From: Candidatus Omnitrophota bacterium
GTDB taxonomy: Bacteria > Omnitrophota > Gorgyraeia > Tantalellales > Tantalellaceae
DNA length: 10,941 nt
Assembly (NCBI GenBank): GCA_023142805.1
Contig: JAGLIU010000014.1
Coordinates: 1-10,941 of the forward strand
Reading direction: 5' to 3'
A program made the position numbers and the translations under genes. Below, piece by piece: positions 5,727-10,941 of this stretch. Below the pieces are notes generated by a model that saw nothing but the letters and a program-made list of their open reading frames with translations, made no database searches and was not told where the DNA came from. How positions within the stretch are numbered: position 1 is the first letter of the stretch; every line of letters begins with the position of its first letter.

Positions 5727-7550
5727 ATGAGACATTATACTCGATTTATCAGATTAATACTTCCACACAGCGGGAAATTCGCGCTTGCCATTATTTGCAT
5801 GGTTGTATCTACGGCGTTTAGTGCTTCGCCCGTCGCGCTTGTGATCCCTTTAATAGACATTGTGATCACGGGAAAGGCCATTACTATTCCCGCGAATGTA
5901 AATGCTCCTGTATGGCTTACGGATATTGTAAGTAATGTTAACGCTTTGGAGCCGCTCGCGTTGCTCAAAATGATGACTTTGATGATAGTCGTTATTTTCA
6001 TTTTTAAAGGAATATTCGAATTTTTTCAAACATACCTTATGTGTGATGTCAGCCAGAGAGTTATCCGTGACGTAAAAAACGATATATACAAAAAACTTCA
6101 AAGTTTATCCATGGATTTTTACAGTCATAACCCTACGGGTGAATTGATGTCACGTATCACTTATGACGCGGCTGTTATCAGAGACGCGATAAGTACGGGG
6201 ATAGCGGATACCTTTTATCAGCCGATACAGCTTATTGTTTACGCTGTGATGTTGGTGGGGCTGAAAATATACGGAGGCATTCCCTGGAGTTTGATCTTCA
6301 TCAGTCTTGTAATTGTGCCTATAATTCTATACCCCGTTGTCAGGATAGGCAAACGCTTGCGCAAAATTAGCAAGGATTCCCAGGAAAAAATAGGGGACAT
6401 AAATAACATGCTTCTCGAAACGATAACAGGGATCAAGTTGGTTAAATCATTTTGTATGCAGGATTATGAATGGAAAAGATTTAAAGACCACAACCGGACA
6501 TTCTACAAACTCAATATGAAATCCGTTAAGAGGATGAAAATAGTAAGCCCTATGACTGAAAGTATGGCGGTTGTTTGTGTTGCGGTGATCCTCTGGTTGT
6601 CCGGCAAGAGTATTATAAGCGGGGAGTTGTCCACAGGGATATTTACGGCGTTTTTGATAGCGCTTTTTTCTATGATGAAACCTCTCAAGAAATTAAGCAA
6701 TGTTTACGGGATAAATCAACAGGCACTGGCTGCCGCGGAGCGTATATTCGATCTTTATGACGCGCCGATCAAAGTGAAAGAAAAACAGAATGTGTCAGAT
6801 ATGGGAGAGTTTAAAGAAAACATAACTTTTAAAAAAGTTTCTTTTAGTTATGATAAAGATAAAGGCGCGGTTCTGCGGGATATAGATCTTACTATAAAAA
6901 AAGGGGAGATCGTCGCGTTAGTAGGGCCTTCCGGGGCAGGAAAAAGCACTTTAGTCAATCTTATACCAAGGTTTTATGACCCGGATGAGGGGAATGTTCA
7001 TATAGACGGAAAAGAAGTGAAGGACCTGACGCTCTCTTCTTTAAGGAACGCGATAGGGCTTGTAACCCAGGAAACGCTTCTTTTTAATGATACCGTTAAA
7101 GCGAACATAACTTATGGGCATACGGACATCGATGAAGAGCAACTTATTCGTGTGGCAAAAACAGCTAACGCGCATAGATTTATAAAAGATTTTCCTGAAG
7201 GATATGATACGGTAACCGGAGAAAGAGGAGTTAAGGTCTCCGGAGGACAAAGGCAGCGTATGGCGATCGCCCGGGCGATCTATAAAAATCCTCCTATTCT
7301 TATCTTTGACGAGGCTACCTCACAATTAGACACTGAAAGTGAAAAACTGGTGCAAGGAGCTATTAATAACCTCATGGAAGGTCGGACGGTTATTGTGATA
7401 GCTCACAGGTTAAGCACTATACAGCATGCGGATAAGATAGTGGTTATGGATCAGGGAAAGATCGTTGACAGCGGAAGACACGAAGAGCTTATTGAAAAAA
7501 GTCCTTTATATAAAAAGCTTTACGAAATGCAATTCTCTAATGAAGACTGA
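5727..7550 (+). CDS. msbA: MsbA-type lipid A exporter (ABC transporter, fused TM and ATPase domains)
   Basis: A 607-residue half-transporter that would act as a homodimer in the inner membrane, flipping core lipid A to the periplasmic face. The N-terminal membrane domain covers about 1-330, with hydrophobic segments near 18-45, 82-102, 163-180, 186-206, 278-293 and 303-318. The ATPase domain follows from about 365: Walker A GPSGAGKST (400-408), Q-loop Gln448, signature VSGGQ (504-508), Walker B ILIFDEA with catalytic Glu529, and switch His560 in IAHRLS. All key residues are intact. GGAG lies shortly before the ATG. The lipid A neighbourhood favours MsbA over other ABCB-type multidrug exporters, which look alike; the usual partner lpxK is not here. 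No terminator with a T-run follows. Confidence 0.88.
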   Translation: MRHYTRFIRLILPHSGKFALAIICMVVSTAFSASPVALVIPLIDIVITGKAITIPANVNAPVWLTDIVSNVNALEPLALLKMMTLMIVVIFIFKGIFEFFQTYLMCDVSQRVIRDVKNDIYKKLQSLSMDFYSHNPTGELMSRITYDAAVIRDAISTGIADTFYQPIQLIVYAVMLVGLKIYGGIPWSLIFISLVIVPIILYPVVRIGKRLRKISKDSQEKIGDINNMLLETITGIKLVKSFCMQDYEWKRFKDHNRTFYKLNMKSVKRMKIVSPMTESMAVVCVAVILWLSGKSIISGELSTGIFTAFLIALFSMMKPLKKLSNVYGINQQALAAAERIFDLYDAPIKVKEKQNVSDMGEFKENITFKKVSFSYDKDKGAVLRDIDLTIKKGEIVALVGPSGAGKSTLVNLIPRFYDPDEGNVHIDGKEVKDLTLSSLRNAIGLVTQETLLFNDTVKANITYGHTDIDEEQLIRVAKTANAHRFIKDFPEGYDTVTGERGVKVSGGQRQRMAIARAIYKNPPILIFDEATSQLDTESEKLVQGAINNLMEGRTVIVIAHRLSTIQHADKIVVMDQGKIVDSGRHEELIEKSPLYKKLYEMQFSNED

Positions 7551-7612
7551 TCAGGGATAAAATGAGGGAATTCGTTTTAACTCCATATTTAATGGAGGAA
7601 GACAGTATTTCG

Positions 7613-7772
7613 CCCCTACAAATCTTTTTTATCTCCCAAATACGCGATAAACCTTGCTGATTCAACGACTTTACTGCTTTTTTGCTTGCAATTATGCTTG
7701 TTTTATATATAATATTCGTTCAGCGTGTTGCTGAGACCAGCCCTGACTTTGAGTAATAAGATAATGTAGGGG
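7613..7772. repeat. Inverted-repeat pair CCCCTACA ... TGTAGGGG
   Basis: TTCGCCCCTACA ends at 7620, and TGTAGGGG at 7765-7772 is the exact complement of its last eight bases. From memory, GTAGGGGCGAA-type words are common ends of dispersed intergenic repeats in environmental genomes. With only eight exact bases this may be the worn remains of a small non-autonomous element, or chance. The rpsB promoter lies inside it. Confidence 0.35.
7686..7713 (+). promoter_or_regulatory. Sigma70-like promoter of the rpsB-tsf-pyrH-frr operon
   Basis: TTGCAA (7686-7691), a 16-base spacer and a perfect TATAAT (7708-7713) within an AT-rich stretch. Transcription would start near 7720, giving a leader of nearly 190 bases before the rpsB ATG, long enough for regulation. 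The alternative -35 words TTGCTT and CTTGCA overlap it. Confidence 0.5.
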
Positions 7773-7830
7773 TAAGTTTCGTTTAGTGGGGGAATAATTT
7801 AAGGCGGTTGGGCTTCAGAGATGTGATGAG

Positions 7831-7853
7831 TTCTATGTAGCATAGGATTTTTT
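7831..7853 (+). terminator. Possible attenuator hairpin in the rpsB leader
   Basis: TTCTATG (7831-7837) pairs with CATAGGA (7841-7847), including one U-G pair, around a three-base loop TAG, and is followed at once by six T residues (7848-7853). This is the form of an intrinsic terminator, though the seven-pair stem is AT-rich and weak. It lies ten bases before the first AGGAGG of rpsB, so it could act as a leader attenuator rather than a full stop. Confidence 0.35.
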
Positions 7854-7862
7854 AATCATATC

Positions 7863-7894
7863 AGGAGGCTGAAGTGGTTGCGAACAAGAGGAGG
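7863..7894 (+). promoter_or_regulatory. Two Shine-Dalgarno sites ahead of rpsB
   Basis: AGGAGG at 7863-7868 is ideally spaced (nine bases) from a TTG at 7878 that is in frame with rpsB. A second GAGGAGG at 7888-7894 lies 13 bases before the ATG at 7908. The ten extra residues from the TTG are Arg/Lys/Gly-rich and unlike S2 N-termini, so ATG 7908 is chosen, but two tandem sites are unusual. Confidence 0.5.
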
Positions 7895-7907
7895 AAAGAG
7901 ATACGTT

Positions 7908-8831
7908 ATGGAAAATCCGAATATGGTAAAAGAGTTACTGGAAAATGGAGTGCATTTTGGGCATCAGACCAATAAATGGAACCCAAAAATGGCGAAATAT
8001 ATTTTCGGTGAAAAAAGCGGAATATATATAATAAATCTTAAAAAGACCGAAGCTGCGTTAATAGAAGCGGCAAATGTTATTTATGAGACTACCGCGGCGG
8101 GAAAAACAATTCTTTTTGTCGGAACGAAAAAACAGGCAAAACGCATTATAAGAGAAGAAGCGGAACGCTGTAGCATGTATTATATTGACGAAAGATGGCT
8201 TGGCGGATGTATGACGAATTTCGCTACTATACGAAAAAGTGTTGATAGAATGAATCAGCTGCAGGCAATGAAAGAAAGTGATGTTTATGACGGTTTGGCA
8301 AAAAAGGAAAAAGCGCGTATAGATCGTGAAGAATACAAGCTTTTAAGAAATCTCGGAGGTATCAGGAAAATGGAAGTGCTTCCGGATTGCCTGGTTGTCG
8401 TAGATGCCGAAGCTGAGGATATCGCGATCAAAGAAGCCCGTAAGATAGGGATCCCGGTAGTAGCTTTGGTTGATACAAATTGTGATCCGACCTTGATAGA
8501 TTATCCTGTGCCGGGAAATGATGACGCTATAAGGTCTATAAGATACATCGTTTCGACTTTAGCGGACGCCGCGGAAAAAGGGTACAATGAATTTATGGGA
8601 CTTTCCGTGAAAGTCAAAAAAGAAGAACCTAAAGAAGAAGTTAAACCGGAGATACCGGAAATAAAAGAAGATAAAGAAGATAAAGAAGAGAAAGAAGAGA
8701 AAGAGGATAAAGTGGACATTGTGGAAAAAGAAGAGATTAAAGAAGAGATAAAAGAAGAAGAAAAAGTCTCTGAAACACCTGTGGAAACAGTAGAAGAGGA
8801 TATTGAAGGCGATATAACGCTGGACAAATAA
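7908..8831 (+). CDS. rpsB: 30S ribosomal protein S2 with long charged C-terminal tail
   Basis: S2 binds the 30S subunit between head and body and helps recruit S1. The core is standard: LLENGVHFGHQTNKWNPKM (10-28), YIFGEKSGIYIINLKKT (31-47), ILFVGTKKQA (68-77), DERWLGGCMTNFATI (94-108), a middle helix pair, then VVVDAEAEDIAIKEA (163-177), IPVVALVDTNCDP (182-194) and DDAIRSIRYI (205-214). From about residue 235 it carries a tail of some 73 residues made mostly of Lys and Glu, making 307 residues against roughly 240-260 for typical S2. The start at ATG 7908 fits the family; a TTG at 7878 would add ten residues. It leads the operon with tsf 24 bases downstream, the usual pairing. S2 represses rpsB-tsf through the leader in enterobacteria; whether it does so here is unknown. 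Confidence 0.96.
   Translation: MENPNMVKELLENGVHFGHQTNKWNPKMAKYIFGEKSGIYIINLKKTEAALIEAANVIYETTAAGKTILFVGTKKQAKRIIREEAERCSMYYIDERWLGGCMTNFATIRKSVDRMNQLQAMKESDVYDGLAKKEKARIDREEYKLLRNLGGIRKMEVLPDCLVVVDAEAEDIAIKEARKIGIPVVALVDTNCDPTLIDYPVPGNDDAIRSIRYIVSTLADAAEKGYNEFMGLSVKVKKEEPKEEVKPEIPEIKEDKEDKEEKEEKEDKVDIVEKEEIKEEIKEEEKVSETPVETVEEDIEGDITLDK
8610..8828 (+). repeat. Low-complexity Lys/Glu tail of S2 (purine-rich codon repeats)
   Basis: This part of rpsB encodes an almost purely charged tail. Around 8658-8715, short units such as AAAGAAGAT and AAAGAAGAG repeat in frame (KED/KEE words), followed by Glu-rich IKEE repeats. The coding strand is nearly all purine, so the opposite strand shows a false Ser-rich reading frame. 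The pattern suggests growth by replication slippage. Confidence 0.7.
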
Positions 8832-8855
8832 AACAATTAAAACAGGAGTTATAAG

Positions 8856-9446
8856 ATGAGTATTTTAGACGCGGTAAAAAAATTAAGACTTAAGACATCG
8901 GCCGGTATGATGGAATGTAAAACGGCGCTTAAAGAGTCCGACGGAGACATAGAAAAAGCGGTTGAGATATTAAGAAAAAAGGGAATAGCGAAAGCCGCTA
9001 AAAAATCTATACGTGTAGCCGATCAGGGTATAATCGAAACATATATACACACAGGCGGCAGGATCGGTGTTATCCTTGAAATAAATTGCGAGACTGATTT
9101 TGTGGCAAAAAACTCGGATTTTAGAAAACTGACAAAAGATCTGGCGATGCAAGTAGCGGCGGCGAATCCGATGTATGTCTCAAGAGAAGAAGTTCCTACC
9201 GTGTCCGTGGAGAAAGAAAAAGAAATATTCCGCAGCCAGATCAAGGATAAACCGGACAACGTTATTGAAAAAATAGTAGAAGGTAAATTGGGGAAATACT
9301 ATTCAGAGGTATGTCTTTTGGAGCAGCCGTTCATCAAAGATCCTGACAAAAGGATCAACGAACTTTTAACCCAGGCTATCGCGACATTGGGCGAAAATAT
9401 GGTAGTGAAAAGATTTGCCAGATTTGAAGTTGGCGAAGAGTACTAA
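8856..9446 (+). CDS. tsf: Elongation factor Ts
   Basis: EF-Ts exchanges GDP for GTP on EF-Tu in the cytoplasm. The 196-residue length is the short form, with one compact core rather than the duplicated core of E. coli (about 283). The N-terminal UBA-like domain shows LRLKTSAGMMECKTAL (10-25) and the EKAVEILRKKG helix. The core begins at about 56 with GIIETYIH and contains the hallmark TDFVAKN (80-86), whose Asp-Phe pair inserts near the EF-Tu nucleotide site. AGGAG seven bases before the ATG supports the start. It is co-directional with rpsB (24-base gap), and pyrH starts seven bases after its stop. Cys21 replaces the more common Asp of the MMDCK motif at Glu20-Cys21, a mild variation. Confidence 0.95.
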   Translation: MSILDAVKKLRLKTSAGMMECKTALKESDGDIEKAVEILRKKGIAKAAKKSIRVADQGIIETYIHTGGRIGVILEINCETDFVAKNSDFRKLTKDLAMQVAAANPMYVSREEVPTVSVEKEKEIFRSQIKDKPDNVIEKIVEGKLGKYYSEVCLLEQPFIKDPDKRINELLTQAIATLGENMVVKRFARFEVGEEY

Positions 9447-9453
9447 TAATATC

Positions 9454-10170
9454 ATGGCTAAAAAAACGCGAAAAAAAAGAGTATTACTTAAGATCAGCGG
9501 TGAAGCTCTTATGGGCGGGTTGGGATATGGAATTGACCCGAAGGTATGTTTGTCAATAGCCAAGCAGATCAAGGAAGTTAAAAAAAACGAGATAGAGATA
9601 GCGATAGTTATAGGCGGAGGAAACATCTTTCGTGGATTATCGGCGGCTTCAAAAGGAATGGATCGGTCTACCGCTGATTATATGGGGATGCTAGCTACAA
9701 TGCTTAACGGGCTTGCTCTTCAGGACGCTCTTGAAAAAACAGGAACACATACACGGGTTATGACAGCGATTGAGATGCAGGAACTCGCGGAACCATATAT
9801 AAAACGAAGAGCGATACGACATCTTGAAAAAGGCAGAGTGGTTATTTTTGTCTGTGGTACGGGGAATCCCTATTTTACAACAGATACAGCCGCGGCCTTG
9901 AGAGCTATAGAGATCGGCGCCGGGATGATCTTAAAAGCGACAAAAGTTGACGGAGTGTATTCAAAGGATCCCGTAAAATATAAAGACGCCAAACGATACA
10001 CGAATCTTGATTACATGGAAGTATTAAAGAACAAACTTAAAGTTATGGACGCGACCGCGGTAAGTTTATGTATGGATAATGATCTGCCGATAATAGTTTT
10101 TGATATGAAGAAAAAAGGTAATATAATAAAAGCTGTTAGTGGAAAGAAAATAGGAACGGTAATAAAATAA
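9454..10170 (+). CDS. pyrH: UMP kinase PyrH
   Basis: PyrH phosphorylates UMP to UDP in pyrimidine nucleotide synthesis; it is the hexameric amino-acid-kinase-fold enzyme of bacteria. The 238-residue length is typical. It shows VLLKISGEALMGG (10-22) for phosphate binding, VIGGGNIFRG (52-61), DYMGMLATMLNGLALQDALE (75-94), CGTGNPYFTTDTAA (134-147) and KATKVDGVYSKDP (161-173). The ATG at 9454 is chosen because the motif positions and length match the family. An upstream in-frame TTG at 9415 would overlap tsf by 32 bases and add atypical residues. No strong Shine-Dalgarno precedes 9454, so coupling with tsf, seven bases upstream, is likely. Its UDP also feeds the UDP-sugar pool used by the lpx genes. 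Confidence 0.95.
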   Translation: MAKKTRKKRVLLKISGEALMGGLGYGIDPKVCLSIAKQIKEVKKNEIEIAIVIGGGNIFRGLSAASKGMDRSTADYMGMLATMLNGLALQDALEKTGTHTRVMTAIEMQELAEPYIKRRAIRHLEKGRVVIFVCGTGNPYFTTDTAAALRAIEIGAGMILKATKVDGVYSKDPVKYKDAKRYTNLDYMEVLKNKLKVMDATAVSLCMDNDLPIIVFDMKKKGNIIKAVSGKKIGTVIK

Positions 10171-10177
10171 GGGGTGG
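10169..10177 (+). promoter_or_regulatory. Ribosome site deciding the frr start
   Basis: AAGGGGTGG overlaps the last bases of the pyrH stop codon and lies five bases before ATG 10183. It matches the TAAGGAGGTG consensus closely and favours the ATG over the in-frame GTG at 10174, which would sit inside the site. Confidence 0.55.
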
Positions 10178-10182
10178 TTTCT

Positions 10183-10749
10183 ATGGGCCAAACAGAAAGC
10201 GACAGAGTTGTAAAAGAGAACGAACTGAAGATGAAAACCGCTGTTGACGCGGTCAAGCATCAATTTTCCACAATAAGAACAGGGAGAGCTCATCCCAGTC
10301 TTGTGGATAATCTAAAAGTGGATTATTATGGCACACAGACCCCGATAAAACAGTTGGCGAATATATCCACTCCTGAAGCGCGATTGATAGTCATACAACC
10401 ATGGGATAAAGCGGCGATGGCAATGATAGAAAAAGCCATACAGACCTCGGACATAGGCATAACGCCTATAAATGACGGTAAACTTATACGTCTTGCGATG
10501 CCGCAGCTCACGCAGGAAAGAAGAGATGAGCTTGTGAAGGTGCTTCATAGGATCGCGGAAGAAGGCAAGGTATCCATACGCAACGCGAGACATAACGCTA
10601 TAGATGAAGCCTCCAAACTGGAAAAAGAAAAAAATATGACGGAAGACGATAAGTTTGAGGTAAAAGATAGGATCCAGAAATTCACGGACGAATACACGAA
10701 AAAAATAGATATAGTTTTAAAAGATAAAGAAACAGAAATAAAAGGATAA
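10183..10749 (+). CDS. frr: Ribosome recycling factor
   Basis: RRF works with EF-G to split post-termination ribosomes. From ATG 10183 it has 188 residues, close to the usual 185. The family layout is clear: a first long helix with HQFSTIRTGRAHPSL (26-40), domain II with VDYYGTQTPIKQLANIS (46-62), ARLIVIQPWD (66-75), IGITPINDGKLIRLAMPQLTQERR (91-114), then the helix with SIRNARHNA (131-139) holding the conserved Arg133 and Arg136, and the closing charged helix. An in-frame GTG at 10174 would add three residues but falls within the ribosome site. It lies 12 bases after pyrH in the order rpsB-tsf-pyrH-frr seen across bacteria. The next expected gene, uppS, is replaced here by a tRNA gene. Confidence 0.96.
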   Translation: MGQTESDRVVKENELKMKTAVDAVKHQFSTIRTGRAHPSLVDNLKVDYYGTQTPIKQLANISTPEARLIVIQPWDKAAMAMIEKAIQTSDIGITPINDGKLIRLAMPQLTQERRDELVKVLHRIAEEGKVSIRNARHNAIDEASKLEKEKNMTEDDKFEVKDRIQKFTDEYTKKIDIVLKDKETEIKG

Positions 10750-10755
10750 ACAGGC

Positions 10756-10831
10756 GGGCCGCTAGCTCATCCGGTAGAGCAACGCCCTTTTAAGGCGTGG
10801 GTGCTTGGTTCGAGTCCAAGGCGGCTCACCA
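10756..10831 (+). tRNA. tRNA-Lys, anticodon UUU
   Basis: A full cloverleaf of 76 bases including an encoded CCA. The acceptor arm GGGCCGC (10756-10762) pairs with GCGGCTC (10821-10827) with one G-U; A10828 is the discriminator and CCA is 10829-10831. D stem GCTC/GAGC; anticodon stem ACGCC/GGCGT with loop CTTTTAA and anticodon TTT at 10789-10791; five-base variable loop; T arm CTTGG-TTCGAGT-CCAAG. It begins six bases after the frr stop and is followed by a terminator, so it is probably cut from the operon transcript. It reads AAA/AAG, the codons enriched in the S2 tail. Confidence 0.97.
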
Positions 10832-10837
10832 TTTAAG

Positions 10838-10869
10838 CCCTCTCAGTGCATTCTGAGGGGGTTTTTTTT
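10838..10869 (+). terminator. Strong intrinsic terminator of the rpsB-frr-tRNA operon
   Basis: CCCTCTCAG (10838-10846) pairs with CTGAGGGGG (10853-10861) with one U-G, around the loop TGCATT, followed by eight T residues (10862-10869). It lies six bases after the tRNA CCA, the clearest rho-independent terminator in the window. Confidence 0.92.
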
Positions 10870-10880
10870 GTATGCGGGCA

Positions 10881-10941
10881 TGGGGGTGTTTCTTCTGGGC
10901 CCCTCCGCCCGGTGTAGATCCTCCCATCAGAAACACCCCCA
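10881..10941. repeat. GC-rich inverted-repeat element after tRNA-Lys, reaching the window edge
   Basis: TGGGGGTGTTTCT (10881-10893) and AGAAACACCCCCA (10929-10941) are perfect 13-base complements. A shorter inner stem, TGGG (10896-10899) with CCCA (10923-10926), sits inside them. About 62% of 10871-10941 is G or C, well above the AT-rich genes around it. There is no T-run and no obvious reading frame. It could be the end of a small mobile or imprecise palindromic element, or the start of a longer one cut by the window; I do not recognise it. Confidence 0.55.

Larger units (their letters stand above)
7551..7877 (+). other. Non-coding region and leader between msbA and rpsB
   Basis: No gene was recognised in these 327 bases. 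They hold a short stem CTCCAT/ATGGAG (7581-7597), a pair of inverted repeats CCCCTACA (7613-7620) and TGTAGGGG (7765-7772), a promoter between them (7686-7713), a small TCAGC/GCTGA hairpin just downstream of it, and a hairpin with T-run (7831-7853) directly before the ribosome sites of rpsB. Confidence 0.6.

Noticed and set aside
7581..7597. CTCCAT/ATGGAG stem as the msbA terminator
   Set aside because: Only six pairs, and followed by AGACAG rather than a T-run.
7878..7907. TTG start adding ten residues to S2
   Set aside because: It has a well-spaced AGGAGG, but the added RTRGGKRY-like residues do not resemble S2 N-termini; ATG 7908 fits. Recorded as uncertain rather than excluded.
8501..8836. 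Ser-rich 111-residue reading frame on the minus strand
   Set aside because: It is the mirror image of the purine-rich Lys/Glu tail of rpsB; no ribosome site, no domain, and fully inside a certain gene.
9415..9453. TTG start for pyrH overlapping the end of tsf
   Set aside because: It would add 13 atypical residues; ATG 9454 gives the normal length and motif positions.
10174..10182. GTG start for frr
   Set aside because: It falls inside the AAGGGGTGG ribosome site that serves ATG 10183.
10870..10941. Short reading frame through the terminal inverted repeat
   Set aside because: Reading across either strand gives Arg/Pro/Gly-rich text with no start or ribosome site, and the window ends there.

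Overview
The window reads as a chromosomal segment of a Gram-negative (two-membrane) bacterium. It has an outer-membrane assembly end (C-terminus of a BamA-like barrel plus Skp/OmpH), much of the Raetz lipid A pathway, and the core translation cluster rpsB-tsf-pyrH-frr. Using LpxI rather than LpxH, having a Gfo/Idh/MocA oxidoreductase beside lpxB, the AT-rich coding sequence with many GCG/CGCG words, and several dispersed non-coding repeats all suggest a little-cultivated lineage such as Candidatus Omnitrophota. That placement is inference; a deltaproteobacterium-like or other PVC-neighbouring phylum is also possible.

Layout. 1-48: tail of bamA. 90-596: skp. 632-672: a long REP-like hairpin. 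686-1519: lpxC. 1574-1723: a non-coding repeat element bounded by TGTC/GACA. 1802-2248: fabZ. 2327-3130: lpxI. 3134-5215, minus strand: Gfo/Idh/MocA oxidoreductase then lpxB, from a good sigma70-like promoter at 5313-5341. 5216-5726: a repeat-rich divergent intergenic region with a partly duplicated block, then a promoter and near-perfect 29-bp palindrome in front of msbA. 5727-7550: msbA. 7551-7877: promoter, inverted repeats, leader and possible attenuator for the translation operon. 7908-10831: rpsB, tsf, pyrH, frr and tRNA-Lys(UUU), closed by a strong intrinsic terminator at 10838-10869. 10881-10941: a GC-rich inverted-repeat element running to the window edge.

How the genes fit together. 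LpxC (deacetylation), LpxI (pyrophosphate cleavage), LpxB (disaccharide synthesis) and MsbA (flipping) are alternate steps of one pathway. FabZ supplies the 3-hydroxyacyl/unsaturated acyl branch point, and Skp and BamA handle outer-membrane proteins. The acyltransferases LpxA and LpxD, usually found in this cluster, are absent here, as are LpxK and KdtA. The oxidoreductase beside lpxB could be a GnnA-type enzyme making 3-amino sugar precursors for amide-linked lipid A, but no GnnB partner is in view. The second half is a conventional translation/UMP-kinase operon whose oddities are a long Lys/Glu tail on S2, a structured leader and a tRNA six bases after frr.

No CRISPR array, transposase, integrase, toxin-antitoxin or defence gene was seen. 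I find no clearly new multi-gene system. The points most worth a second look are the GnnA candidate, the lipid A cluster missing its acyltransferases with repeat elements in the gaps, the msbA promoter palindrome, the rpsB leader, and the inverted repeat after the tRNA.
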